Source: Sandaracinaceae bacterium (GTDB lineage Bacteria; Myxococcota_A; Polyangia; Polyangiales; Houyiibacteriaceae). From it: a DNA stretch of 64,000 nucleotides. Below are positions 16,050-24,998 of the stretch, piece after piece. How positions within the stretch are numbered: the first letter of the stretch is position 1; the number at the start of each line of letters is the position of its first letter. The notes below the pieces were generated by a model. It was not told the origin of the DNA. It searched no databases and saw only the letters and a program-made list of their open reading frames with translations. The stretch is taken from NCBI GenBank assembly GCA_020633055.1, contig JACKEJ010000009.1:1-64000 (forward strand), written 5' to 3'. Position numbers and translations under genes: made by a program.

Positions 16050-19000
16050 ATGACGATGGTTCGCAGCTCTCGCTTCTCTTGGTTCGTCGTGGCGCTCGCG
16101 GCGGTCGCGCTCGGCGCGGCGTGGGGTGTCCGTTCTTCTGACGACCCGATCTCGCCCGGCGATGTCGTGGTTCCCGACGAGGTCCCGCTCACGCACGGAC
16201 ACGGCCCGGCCGCCCCCGCAGCGCTCCGCCGCCTCGAGCTCCGCGCGAGCGCCGAGCACGCAGACGGGCGCTATCATGCTCAGGTGGCGGAAGGGGTCGC
16301 GACGGCGGCGAACCCGGAGCAGGGCTTTGGCGTGCGGGTGACCGCGCGAGGCGCGCGAGTGACCGCCGAAGATCGCGGCTTCGACGTGACGCTTTCGCTC
16401 GCCGCCGTGGGTCGTGAGGGGGCCGAGCTCACGCTCGCCGAAGAGGGGCCGGCGGCCCAAGGCAACCGGGTCGAGCTGGCCCGCGGCGACGTGCTCGAGT
16501 GGTACCTGAATGGCCCGCTCGGCCTCGAGCAGGGCTTCGAGCTGACCGAGCGGCCCACCGGCGAGGGGCCGCTGCGCTTCGAGCTGGAGGTCGCGGGCCT
16601 GGTGCCTGTCGCGCGTGAGACCCACGTGGCGCTGCTCGACGCCCAGGGAACGGACCGCGCCCACTACTCGGACCTGTTCGTGCTGGACGCTGCGGGCGAC
16701 GAGCTGCCGGCGCGCATGAGTGTGGTGGATGGACGCATCGCCCTCGAGGTGGACGACCGCGGCGCGGAGTACCCGATCGTGGTGGACCCGCTGGTGTCCA
16801 CGCAAGAGGCGCGGCTGTCGCCAGCCACCGCGCGAACGGGGGCACACGGCTCCAGCGTGGCCTCGGCGGTTACGTCTGGGCTGGGCACATGGGCCGTCGT
16901 AGGGGCGCCGAACGACGACCGCGCCGGTCTCGACGCTGGGGCGGCGTACCTCTATCGGCGCAACGCTGCGAACAACGGCTGGGACGCCATCGCCATGTTG
17001 ACCGAGAGCGGCGCGGGCGCAGGGGCGCGCTTCGGTGCGGCGGTGGCGGTGCATCACTACACGCCCACGCAGATTCGAGTCCTGGTGGGCGCGCCGGGCG
17101 CGGCCGGCGGGGGACGGGTGTACCGCTACACGTACACCGTCGCGACCCTGACGCTTGCAGACACAGGCGCGTACACGGCGCCGACCCCCACCACCGGGGA
17201 CGAGTTCGGCGCGTCCATCGCCGTCAACGTCCCCCTCAACGGGACCAGCTTCGCCATCGGCGCCCCCGGTGTGAGCAACGACACGGGCGCGGTCTTCGTG
17301 TACGGCTCCGACAGCTTCGAGGCGACCTTGACGGCTAGCGACGGCGCTGTCGGAGACCGCTTCGGTGCGGCCCTCACGCCCTCCTACATCAACTCGGACG
17401 GACTCCTCGTCGGCGCCCCGAACGACGACGCCGGCGCTACCGCAGACGCGGGATCCGTCTACCAGTTCGTGCGGGCGGGGGGGATGCCCGCCGTGTGGAA
17501 CCAGCAGGCCAAGCTCGCCCACGGTACCCCGGCGACCAACGCACGCTTGGGGACGGCGCTGGTGCGCGTCGCGAATGGGCAGTGGCTGGTGGGTGAGCCG
17601 GGGCGCACCAACGGCGCCGTGCATCGGATCACGGTGCAGGCCGGCGGGTTGGTGTTGTCCTCGACCACTACGGCCGCCGACGGCGCTGCCGGTGACGGCT
17701 TCGGCAGCTCGCTCGCGTGGTCCGAGGCCGGCGCGAACGACAACGTGCTGATCGGCGCGCCGGGAGTCGACCTCTCGGCCATCTTGACGGGGCAGGGCGC
17801 CCTGTATCGCTACACGCTGAGCGGGGCGTTCGTGCTGACGTTCGTGGAGCGCACCACGGGCACGGCCCCGGGGCACGGGGCCGGCACGTCGTGTGCGACG
17901 CCCGACGCGACGCACGTGCTCTTCGGCGTGCCCGGTGACGACACGTACGGCACGGACGCGGGGCTGGTGCGCAGCCAAAACCTCAGCCCGAGCGGGTTCG
18001 AGCCACCCCTCGCGCCCGACTCGGTGAGCGGTGACCGCTTTGGGAGCGCCGTCGCGCTCGACGGCGACACGGCCGCCGTGGCATCCCCATACGACGACAC
18101 CATCGGTCCGAACGCCGGCGCCGTCACCATCTTCACACGCTCGGGGACGACGTGGTCCGTACAGGCGCGGCTGGAGATCCCCGGGCATCAGCTGGTCGGC
18201 GGTGCGCTGGCGCTCGGCGGTGACGTGCTCGCCATCGGGAGCCAGAACGGCGGCGCGAACACCGTCTACGTAGCTCGGCGCACGGGCTCGGCCTGGTCCG
18301 CTCCCGTCGCGCTCGCTCCCATGGGCGTCGCGCTGGGGGATGGCTTCGGCACCAGCCTGAGCCTGCGCCAAGGGACGCTCGTGATTGGCGCGCCAGGGGC
18401 GAACGGCGCTGGCAGCGATCGCGGTGCGGTGTTCGTGTTCGTCGATCAGGCAGGGAGCTTCGCGCAGCAGGCGGTGATCACGGCGGGGAACGGAAACGAC
18501 GCGGATCTCTTCGGCTACGCCGTGGCCGTCGACGGGAACCTGCTCGTCGTGGGGGCGCCCGGACGCGATGGCGGGGGCGGTGCGACGGACATCGGGCTCG
18601 CCTACGTCTACACGCGCAACGGTAGCCTCTGGACCCAGCAGGCCATCCTGGCCGGGCCTTCGACGATGGGGTCCGCGTACGGGCGCGCCGTCGCCATCCG
18701 CGGAACGCGCGTCGCGGTGGGTGCGCCCGCGGTGCCCGTGGGTGGCGTCGCGATGGGCGCTGGCACGGTCCGCACGTTCACGCGCAGCGGGGCCACCTGG
18801 AGCATGGAGTCCAACTTCCTGCTGAGCGGCGGGGCGCTCGGCGACGAGTTCGGCGCGACGTTGGCGCTCGCCGCCGACACCCTGATGGTGGGCGCGCCCG
18901 GGCGCGAGAGCGGTGGCCTCACGGATGTCGGCGTGGTCGTGCCGCACCACCGCGCCGGTGGGGCCTGGGTGGCCAACGCCGTCCTCGCCGCGCCGGCCTC

Positions 19001-20600
19001 CGACGACTCGAACGCCGATGGGTTCGGGCGCGTGGTCGCGGCCGACGGTCACACTGTGCTCGTGGGCGCGCCACTCAGTGACGTGGACGCGAGCGACGCA
19101 GGCGCAGCCTATGTGTTCTCCGTGCTGCGCGGCTTGGGTGAGGTGTGCGACGCGAGCGACCAGTGCTCGAGCACCGTGTGCGTCGACGGTGTGTGCTGCA
19201 GCTCGGCGTGCGGTGGTGGAGCCGTCAACGACTGCGTGGCCTGCAGCGTGGCAGCGGGCGGCACCACCGACGGCACCTGCACGGCGCTCGGCGCCGCCGC
19301 CGCGCCGATGGTGACGTGTCGCGCCGCGTCGCCGAGCAACGCCTGCGACGTGGCCGAGACGTGCGTGGCGGGCAACACGGCGTGCCCGGCGAACGGCTTC
19401 GCAGTGAACGGCACGCCCTGCGGCGGAGCGCCGTCGGGCGTCTGCGATGCCCAGGACGTGTGCAACGCGGGCAGCTGCACCGCAGTGTACGCGGGCAGCA
19501 GCACGGTCTGCCGGCCCGTAACGGGCGAGTGCGACGCGCCCGAGATGTGCACGGGCTCGTCCGCCAGCTGTCCGGCGAACAACACCAGCGCGCTCAACGG
19601 CATGCCCTGCGGGGCCGCGCCGGCGGGGCTGTGCGATGCGCAGGACGTCTGCATGGCGAACACGTGCATGGCGGTCTACGCGGGCGCCGGCACCGTCTGC
19701 CGCGCCTCCAACGGGGAGTGCGATGCGGCCGAGCAGTGCACGGGCAGCAGCGCCGCGTGCCCAGCCGACAACGTGAACGCGCTCGACGGCATGGCTTGCG
19801 GCGGCACGCCCTCCGGGCTGTGCGACGCGCAGGACGTGTGCGCGGCGGGCAGCTGCTCGAGTGTGTTCGCTACAGGAGGCACGGTGTGTCGGGCTTCGAC
19901 CGGAGGGTGCGACACCGCCGAGGTCTGCTCGGGGAGCGCCGCGTCGTGTCCCGCGGACGTGAACGGGTGCTGCATGAACGACGCCGCGTGCGACGACGGG
20001 AACGTCTGCACCTCGGACACCTGCAACCTGCAGTCTGGCGTCTGTGCGGCTGGCCCGATGATGGCAGGGTGCTGTGTGGAGGACCGCGACTGCCCGCGCA
20101 GCACGGTGTGCTCGACGTCCAGCTGCAACACCGCGACGAACCAGTGCGAGACGGTCGATGCGGGGCCGGACTGCTGCGAGCAACCCGCGGACTGCGACGA
20201 CGGTGACCCGTGCACCATCGACGACTGCAGCGCGAACGCGTGCGTCCACGCGAGCGACCCCGTGTGCAACACCATGGACGCGGGTGTGGGCAACATGGAC
20301 GCCGGGATGACGGACGGGGACGCTGGCACCCCGATGGACGACGGAGGGGCCCCGTTGGACGACGCTGGTGTCGACCCGGATGCGGGCGTCGATGCAGGCC
20401 CCGATGCGTCGGACACGGACTCGGGTACGGACACGAGCGACATGGGTGTCGGCGTGGACGCGGGTCCGCCTCCGAGCGCGAGCGGCGGCGGCTGTGGCTG
20501 TACGGTGGGAGACGAGGAGTCCAGCGCGTCGTCCGGGGGATTGCTGGTGCTCGTCGCAGGCCTCGTGCTCGCACGTCTGCGCCGTCGTCGAACGTACTGA
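16050..20600 (+). CDS. Giant FG-GAP/Cys-rich surface protein with MYXO-CTERM-like tail
   Basis: A 1516-residue secreted protein. Order: signal peptide (about 1-30); a beta-rich N-terminal domain; about twelve FG-GAP-like repeats (about 270-1020) of the form DxFGxAVAxDGxxxxVGAPxxD, expected to fold as one or two integrin-type beta-propellers; a Cys-rich region (about 1030-1400) with four or five repeats around GLCDAQDVC, VYAGxxTVCR and CTGSSAxCPA; a Met/Asp/Ala/Gly-rich linker; a Gly-Cys motif (GGGCGCTVG), hydrophobic segment and RLRRRR end. The tail fits the MYXO-CTERM signal processed by myxosortase, so surface anchoring is expected. GGAGG five bases before the ATG at 16050 sets the start. 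An adhesion role is inferred. Confidence 0.88.
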   Translation: MTMVRSSRFSWFVVALAAVALGAAWGVRSSDDPISPGDVVVPDEVPLTHGHGPAAPAALRRLELRASAEHADGRYHAQVAEGVATAANPEQGFGVRVTARGARVTAEDRGFDVTLSLAAVGREGAELTLAEEGPAAQGNRVELARGDVLEWYLNGPLGLEQGFELTERPTGEGPLRFELEVAGLVPVARETHVALLDAQGTDRAHYSDLFVLDAAGDELPARMSVVDGRIALEVDDRGAEYPIVVDPLVSTQEARLSPATARTGAHGSSVASAVTSGLGTWAVVGAPNDDRAGLDAGAAYLYRRNAANNGWDAIAMLTESGAGAGARFGAAVAVHHYTPTQIRVLVGAPGAAGGGRVYRYTYTVATLTLADTGAYTAPTPTTGDEFGASIAVNVPLNGTSFAIGAPGVSNDTGAVFVYGSDSFEATLTASDGAVGDRFGAALTPSYINSDGLLVGAPNDDAGATADAGSVYQFVRAGGMPAVWNQQAKLAHGTPATNARLGTALVRVANGQWLVGEPGRTNGAVHRITVQAGGLVLSSTTTAADGAAGDGFGSSLAWSEAGANDNVLIGAPGVDLSAILTGQGALYRYTLSGAFVLTFVERTTGTAPGHGAGTSCATPDATHVLFGVPGDDTYGTDAGLVRSQNLSPSGFEPPLAPDSVSGDRFGSAVALDGDTAAVASPYDDTIGPNAGAVTIFTRSGTTWSVQARLEIPGHQLVGGALALGGDVLAIGSQNGGANTVYVARRTGSAWSAPVALAPMGVALGDGFGTSLSLRQGTLVIGAPGANGAGSDRGAVFVFVDQAGSFAQQAVITAGNGNDADLFGYAVAVDGNLLVVGAPGRDGGGGATDIGLAYVYTRNGSLWTQQAILAGPSTMGSAYGRAVAIRGTRVAVGAPAVPVGGVAMGAGTVRTFTRSGATWSMESNFLLSGGALGDEFGATLALAADTLMVGAPGRESGGLTDVGVVVPHHRAGGAWVANAVLAAPASDDSNADGFGRVVAADGHTVLVGAPLSDVDASDAGAAYVFSVLRGLGEVCDASDQCSSTVCVDGVCCSSACGGGAVNDCVACSVAAGGTTDGTCTALGAAAAPMVTCRAASPSNACDVAETCVAGNTACPANGFAVNGTPCGGAPSGVCDAQDVCNAGSCTAVYAGSSTVCRPVTGECDAPEMCTGSSASCPANNTSALNGMPCGAAPAGLCDAQDVCMANTCMAVYAGAGTVCRASNGECDAAEQCTGSSAACPADNVNALDGMACGGTPSGLCDAQDVCAAGSCSSVFATGGTVCRASTGGCDTAEVCSGSAASCPADVNGCCMNDAACDDGNVCTSDTCNLQSGVCAAGPMMAGCCVEDRDCPRSTVCSTSSCNTATNQCETVDAGPDCCEQPADCDDGDPCTIDDCSANACVHASDPVCNTMDAGVGNMDAGMTDGDAGTPMDDGGAPLDDAGVDPDAGVDAGPDASDTDSGTDTSDMGVGVDAGPPPSASGGGCGCTVGDEESSASSGGLLVLVAGLVLARLRRRRTY

Positions 20601-20940
20601 CGCTGCAAGCGACGCGACGCGCGTGTGGGGGCAGCGAGCCTCTTCGCGCGCGTCCGCGTGTCCGTGCGTACGTCGCCAGTGCGGCTCGGCCTCGCGCGAG
20701 GTGCTCCCATCTTCACAGCAATCTGCTATGAGGACGGCTCTCATGCATCCGGCCTTCGCCCTCTCTCGTGTGCGTGTCGCGCAAGCGCGTCGTCGCTCCG
20801 CGCGTGGTCCACGGGAAGGCTGGCACACCGCGCTCGTACGCTCTCGGGTGAGGAACCCTCCCGGTCACACCATCCGCCCAGACCGAGCACGGTTCACGAA
20901 GGCGTCAGCGTCAGGAGCAGGGTTCGCTCCCTGAGGCCAC
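20601..20940. other. Intergenic region upstream of the ECF operon
   Basis: 340 bases without a convincing gene. It must hold the promoter of the operon beginning at 20941. A GGAAC (20852-20856) resembles an ECF -35 element, but I could not see a matching CGTC-type -10 at the usual spacing. No terminator hairpin with a T-run was found after the FG-GAP gene. Confidence 0.4.
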
Positions 20941-22116
20941 ATGCCCTGGTCCGCACGCCTTCCGATGCTCGCCCAGCTCGCTCCCCTCACTCAGCTGCGT
21001 GGGGTGGTGGTCCTGGGCGCAGTCAGCGCGTACTGGGTGTGCGCGTCGGTGCAGCCCGCGCGTGCGGAGGTCCCGGTCGAGGTCGACGAGCCCCGCCCGA
21101 GCGCGAGCCTGACCTACGAGCGGCAGCGCGGGGCCGAGCGCTGTCCAGACGACGCCGAGCTCCGCGACGCGGTCTCGGCAAGGCTCGGGTACGTGCCCTT
21201 CCGGGACGATGCGCCCCAGCACGTGCGCACGGTCATCCGCGCAGAGCGTGGCGGGTTGCTGGCGACCGTGGACGTGTTCGACGCGGATGGTGAGGTGGTC
21301 GGCCAGCGTGAGATCCGCTCGCGCACGCGGGACTGTGAAGAGCTCGCGCGCGGGGTGGCGTTGGCCATCAGCGTGGCCATCGATCCGGTGAGCCTGCTGG
21401 GCCCGCCCACCGATCCCGCCCCACAGCCCGACCCAGGACCAGCGCCCACGGGCGGCGACGCCACTCGAACCCCAGAGCAACCGACAGACGAAGCGGCGGT
21501 CACGCCGGACCCCGGCACCGAAGGGCCGGACTCCGCGCCCGAGATGGATCCCCCAGGCGAGCTCGCTCCGAACCCATCGAGCGACGTCGTGGCTGCCTCG
21601 CCTCCCGGTGAGGGCGCGTCTCGCGATGCGACGCACACGTGGCTCGCCCTCGACGGACAGCTGACGTACGAGGTGGTGCCCCAGCTTCGTCCCGCAGTGG
21701 CCCTTCGGCTCGTCGTCGAGCGCGCGCGCTGGGCCACGGAGCTCGTGGTGCGGGGTGTGTTCCCCGCTTCGGCGACGAGCACCCTCGGCCGCGTGACCGC
21801 GTGGCAGACGGACCTCCACGCCTACGCGTGCGGCAAGGCGCGCTTCCTGCGTGGGTGTGCGGGGGCCTTCGTGGGCGTGATGCCCGCGCGCGGCGCGCGG
21901 ATCGATCAGCCGCGGCGGGGTGTGGGGCTCGTGACGGGCGCTGCGCTGGCGTTGGGCTTCGACCACCTCTTCGGTCAGCGCTTCACGTTCAGCGCGCGCG
22001 TGGGCGTGGACGTGCCCCTGCTCCGTCCGCGCCTGGAGCTCGACGACACGCGTGTGTGGCGAGGTGCGCCCGTGTCCGGCTTGGTGTCCGTGGGAATCGG
22101 GGCGAGACTTCGATGA
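20941..22116 (+). CDS. Outer-membrane beta-barrel-like protein of the ECF operon
   Basis: A 391-residue protein with a signal peptide (to about residue 43, ending PARA), a small N-terminal domain with two cysteines (RCPDDAELRDAV and RDCEELARGVALAI), a Pro/Asp/Glu-rich linker (about 155-230) and a C-terminal domain of alternating hydrophobic beta strands ending in SVGIGARLR, consistent with an outer-membrane barrel. The layout recurs in myxobacteria immediately upstream of ECF sigma genes. The stop overlaps the sigma-factor start (ATGA). It may be an envelope sensor or target of the sigma factor; this is inference. Confidence 0.7.
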   Translation: MPWSARLPMLAQLAPLTQLRGVVVLGAVSAYWVCASVQPARAEVPVEVDEPRPSASLTYERQRGAERCPDDAELRDAVSARLGYVPFRDDAPQHVRTVIRAERGGLLATVDVFDADGEVVGQREIRSRTRDCEELARGVALAISVAIDPVSLLGPPTDPAPQPDPGPAPTGGDATRTPEQPTDEAAVTPDPGTEGPDSAPEMDPPGELAPNPSSDVVAASPPGEGASRDATHTWLALDGQLTYEVVPQLRPAVALRLVVERARWATELVVRGVFPASATSTLGRVTAWQTDLHAYACGKARFLRGCAGAFVGVMPARGARIDQPRRGVGLVTGAALALGFDHLFGQRFTFSARVGVDVPLLRPRLELDDTRVWRGAPVSGLVSVGIGARLR

Positions 22117-22667
22117 CGGAATCGGCGCCGCCACCCCAACCCCCAGTGAACACCCTCGTGTTCGACGAGGTGTTCCGCACGCACTTCAAGTACGTGTGGA
22201 ACACGCTGCGGCGTCTCGACGTCCGCACGGCCGACCTCGAGGATCTCACCCACGACGTGTTCGTCATCGTGCACCGCAAAGCCCACCAGTACGACCCTGC
22301 TCGCCCGCTGAAGCCTTGGCTGTTCGGCATCGCCGCCAACTGCGCCTCGGACTATCGACGCAAGGCCAGCAACCGTCGCGAGCAGCTGCGGGACGACGCC
22401 GACGCCACGACGCCCCACGGGGGCGCGAGCGCGCAGGAGCAGCTCGAAGCGCAGCAGGACCGCGACCTCGTCTTGCGTGCGCTCTCGTCGGTGGACGAGT
22501 CCCGTCGCGCGGTGTTCGTCATGCACGAGCTGGACGGCATCGCCATGCCCGACATCGCCCAGGCGCTGGAGATCCCGCTGAACACGGGGTACTCGCGCCT
22601 TCGGCTGGCGCGCGGCGAGTTCACCGCGGCCGTCCAGCGGCTGCGCGCGAAGAGGGGGCAGGCATGA
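22113..22667 (+). CDS. ECF-type RNA polymerase sigma factor
   Basis: A 184-residue sigma-70 family protein with only regions 2 and 4. Region 2 is seen in LEDLTHDVFVIVHRKAHQYD and LKPWLFGIAANCASDYRRK, region 4 in DESRRAVFVMHELDGIAMPD and TGYSRLRLARGEF. Length is usual for ECF factors. It is coupled by ATGA overlaps to the barrel-like gene upstream and to the membrane TPR gene downstream, the latter being the likely anti-sigma. Promoter targets are unknown; autoregulation of the operon is plausible. Confidence 0.93.
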   Translation: MTESAPPPQPPVNTLVFDEVFRTHFKYVWNTLRRLDVRTADLEDLTHDVFVIVHRKAHQYDPARPLKPWLFGIAANCASDYRRKASNRREQLRDDADATTPHGGASAQEQLEAQQDRDLVLRALSSVDESRRAVFVMHELDGIAMPDIAQALEIPLNTGYSRLRLARGEFTAAVQRLRAKRGQA

Positions 22668-23569
22668 GCGAGCACGACCTGCCCGAGCTGGACCCGGAGC
22701 TGCGCGCGCTCCTCGCCACGGAGAGCGACCTGCTCGAACCGCCCGATGGCGCGTTGGAGCGCGTCTTCGAGCGCGTGGGGCGGACCGTGCTCGACCCGTC
22801 GGGAGGCGATCCATCCGACGACGGCGGGGACGGCGACGCGAGCGGCGAACCCGACGCCGGCGCGCCGGGGACGCCTGGCGGAGAGCCCGCTGGGCCCCCT
22901 GGTCATCCGCCGTCCGCAGCGGCCCCGAGCGGAGGAGCGCCGGCCGCCCCCGGGGCTTCCGTCCCGGCCGCGGCCGCCTCCTCGGCGACGGGTATGACCC
23001 TCTCCGTACCCGTCATCGCGGCGCTCGCGTTCCTCGGCGGCGTCGGCGCCGGGGCGCTCGGCATGCGGGCCACCGCGCCTCCGCCCGAGGTCCGCGTGGA
23101 GACGCGCACCGTCGAGGTTCCTGTGCGCGTCGTAGAGACCGTCTACGTGCCTGCTGCGCCAGCGGACGGAGGGCAGGCAGACGCCGCGTCCGCGCAGGGC
23201 GCGGCGGAGGCGGGCACGCGCCCGGCGCGCACGAACGCTGCGAACGACACCGATGCTGCGGTCGTCGAAGCGCCCGGGCCCGCCCGTGATCGCGATCTCG
23301 CCGACGAGAACGCGCTGGTGACGCGCGCCCAGGCGGCGCTCGCGCGCGGGCGCGTGAGCGAGGCGCTGGCGGCGACCGCCGAGCATCAGCGCCGCTTTCC
23401 GCGTGGTGAGTTCGTGGAGGAGCGTGAGGCCCTCGCCATCCAGGCGCTGGCCCGTGCCGGGCGCGTGGACGCCGCCGTCGCACGTGCCGAACGCTTCCGC
23501 GCGCGCTACCCGCGCTCCATGCTGCGCCGGGCGGTCGACGCGGCCGTGGGGGAGCACCCCGCGCCATGA
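22664..23569 (+). CDS. Membrane anti-sigma-like protein with periplasmic TPR region
   Basis: A 301-residue protein: an acidic cytoplasmic N-terminus (about 1-50), a Pro/Gly/Ala-rich linker, one membrane helix (about 110-132), a VEVPVRVVETVYVP strand and a C-terminal helical tetratricopeptide-like region (about 225-295, ARAQAALARGRVSEALAA type). No ZAS zinc motif is visible. Position directly after, and overlapping, the ECF sigma gene suggests it holds the sigma factor at the membrane; that is inference from context, not from a recognised anti-sigma domain. Confidence 0.7.
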   Translation: MSEHDLPELDPELRALLATESDLLEPPDGALERVFERVGRTVLDPSGGDPSDDGGDGDASGEPDAGAPGTPGGEPAGPPGHPPSAAAPSGGAPAAPGASVPAAAASSATGMTLSVPVIAALAFLGGVGAGALGMRATAPPPEVRVETRTVEVPVRVVETVYVPAAPADGGQADAASAQGAAEAGTRPARTNAANDTDAAVVEAPGPARDRDLADENALVTRAQAALARGRVSEALAATAEHQRRFPRGEFVEEREALAIQALARAGRVDAAVARAERFRARYPRSMLRRAVDAAVGEHPAP

Positions 23570-24921
23570 AGCGCATGCGCTCGCGAGTCGCTGCGGCCGT
23601 GCTGCCGGCTTCGGCGAGACCCTCGCGTCTGTCGGTCGCCACGGCTGCGCTGCTGGTCTCCCTCACGAGCTGCACCATGGGCGTGGACCTCGGGCACAGC
23701 GCGGAGCTCGCCGACGGCGTCCTCCCGTTCGCGGGGCCGCGCAGCACGTGTCTGCTCAACCCCTCGGGCCGCCTGCAGTGCTTGGGTGCCGGCGGCGCCG
23801 GACAGCTCGGCCGCGCGCCCGGCTCGCTCGCTTCCAGCTGCGATGGCGAGCCCTGCGAAGCCTTCCCAACCACGTTCGCGCTCGGCGACACGACCTCCGT
23901 AGCGCTTGGCGACGCCTTCACCTGCGTGGTCCTCGAGCAGCGCGTGTGGTGCGTGGGCAGCAATACGTACGGCGCGTTGGGACGCGGGACGCGCGACCCC
24001 GACGTGCACGCCGAGCCGCTCCAGGCAGACGTCGAGGGCGACGTCGCGGAGGTGGTGGCAGGGCGAGAGCACGTGTGCGCACGCCGCACGGACGGCACCG
24101 TTGCGTGCTGGGGTCTGGGTGTGCACGGCGCGCTCGGAGCGGCGCCCGCCGCCCTGGACGACTGCGGCGTCAGCGACATCACGAACGCGGAGCGTCTCGG
24201 CGTGGACACCGGCGAGACGCTGCGCTGCACCTCGACGCCAACCGACGTCGTCGGCGTGGACGACGCCATCGGGCTGCGCGCGGGTCCCTTCGGCACGTGC
24301 GTGCTCCGCGCGAGCGCGCCGCTGTGCTTCGGTCGCAACGTGGATGGCGCGCTCGGCGTGGACAGCGCCGCGGGCGAGCGCGTCGCCGCGCCAACCGCCC
24401 TGCTGGTCACTGACGCCGCCGATGTCGCGCTCGGTGCGCGGCACGGCTGCGCGGTCGACGCAGGCGGACGCACCATGTGCTTCGGCGCCCACGACCTCGG
24501 ACAGCTCGGCGTCGGAGGGGCAGCGCCCGATGTGTGCGACACGCTGCCCTGCGCCCTCACGCCACAGCGGGTGACCGACCTGGCCGCCGCCCGACGAGTC
24601 GTCGCGGGTGACCAACACACGTGCGTGCTGCTCGAGGACGACACGCTGCGCTGCTTCGGCAGCGACGAGCGCGGTCAGCTGGGCAACAGCATGGGGGCGG
24701 TGGACGTGTGCGGTGCGATCCCGTGCGCGCGCACCCCCCGCGCCGTAGTGCAGCTCGAGGGCGAGGGCGTCGTGCGTGTCGCCGCCAGCGGAGACCACAC
24801 GGTGTTCGTCACGGCTGACGCGCTGGTGCAGGCGTTCGGGAGCAACGCGCACCGTGAGTGCGCCGCCAACACCCCAGACCCGCTGACCTTCCCGCAGCGC
24901 ATCTACGGCATCGGTCCCTGA
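23566..24921 (+). CDS. RCC1-repeat surface lipoprotein
   Basis: A 451-residue lipoprotein with lipobox VSLTSC and about seven RCC1-like beta-propeller repeats, each with a core such as VWCVGSNTYGALGRG, TMCFGAHDLGQLGVG or LRCFGSDERGQLGNS; most repeats also carry a paired Cys. The blades should form one propeller exposed on the cell surface. Its ATG overlaps the anti-sigma-like gene stop, so it is the fourth gene of the ECF operon and may act with the barrel-like protein in sensing. The ligand is unknown. Regulator-of-chromosome-condensation exchange activity is not implied. Confidence 0.85.
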   Translation: MKRMRSRVAAAVLPASARPSRLSVATAALLVSLTSCTMGVDLGHSAELADGVLPFAGPRSTCLLNPSGRLQCLGAGGAGQLGRAPGSLASSCDGEPCEAFPTTFALGDTTSVALGDAFTCVVLEQRVWCVGSNTYGALGRGTRDPDVHAEPLQADVEGDVAEVVAGREHVCARRTDGTVACWGLGVHGALGAAPAALDDCGVSDITNAERLGVDTGETLRCTSTPTDVVGVDDAIGLRAGPFGTCVLRASAPLCFGRNVDGALGVDSAAGERVAAPTALLVTDAADVALGARHGCAVDAGGRTMCFGAHDLGQLGVGGAAPDVCDTLPCALTPQRVTDLAAARRVVAGDQHTCVLLEDDTLRCFGSDERGQLGNSMGAVDVCGAIPCARTPRAVVQLEGEGVVRVAASGDHTVFVTADALVQAFGSNAHRECAANTPDPLTFPQRIYGIGP

Positions 24922-24998
24922 GGATTTCGTGATGGAAAGGGCCGCCTGCGCCCGACCAAGGAGAGACCCGCCACCTTCGGTCGGGCTCCCGAGGTTCC

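Noticed and set aside
15915..20828. 1637-codon open frame on the minus strand, antisense to the FG-GAP protein
   Set aside because: His/Arg/Ala-rich composition without any domain; a product of high GC and few stop codons opposite a well-supported gene.
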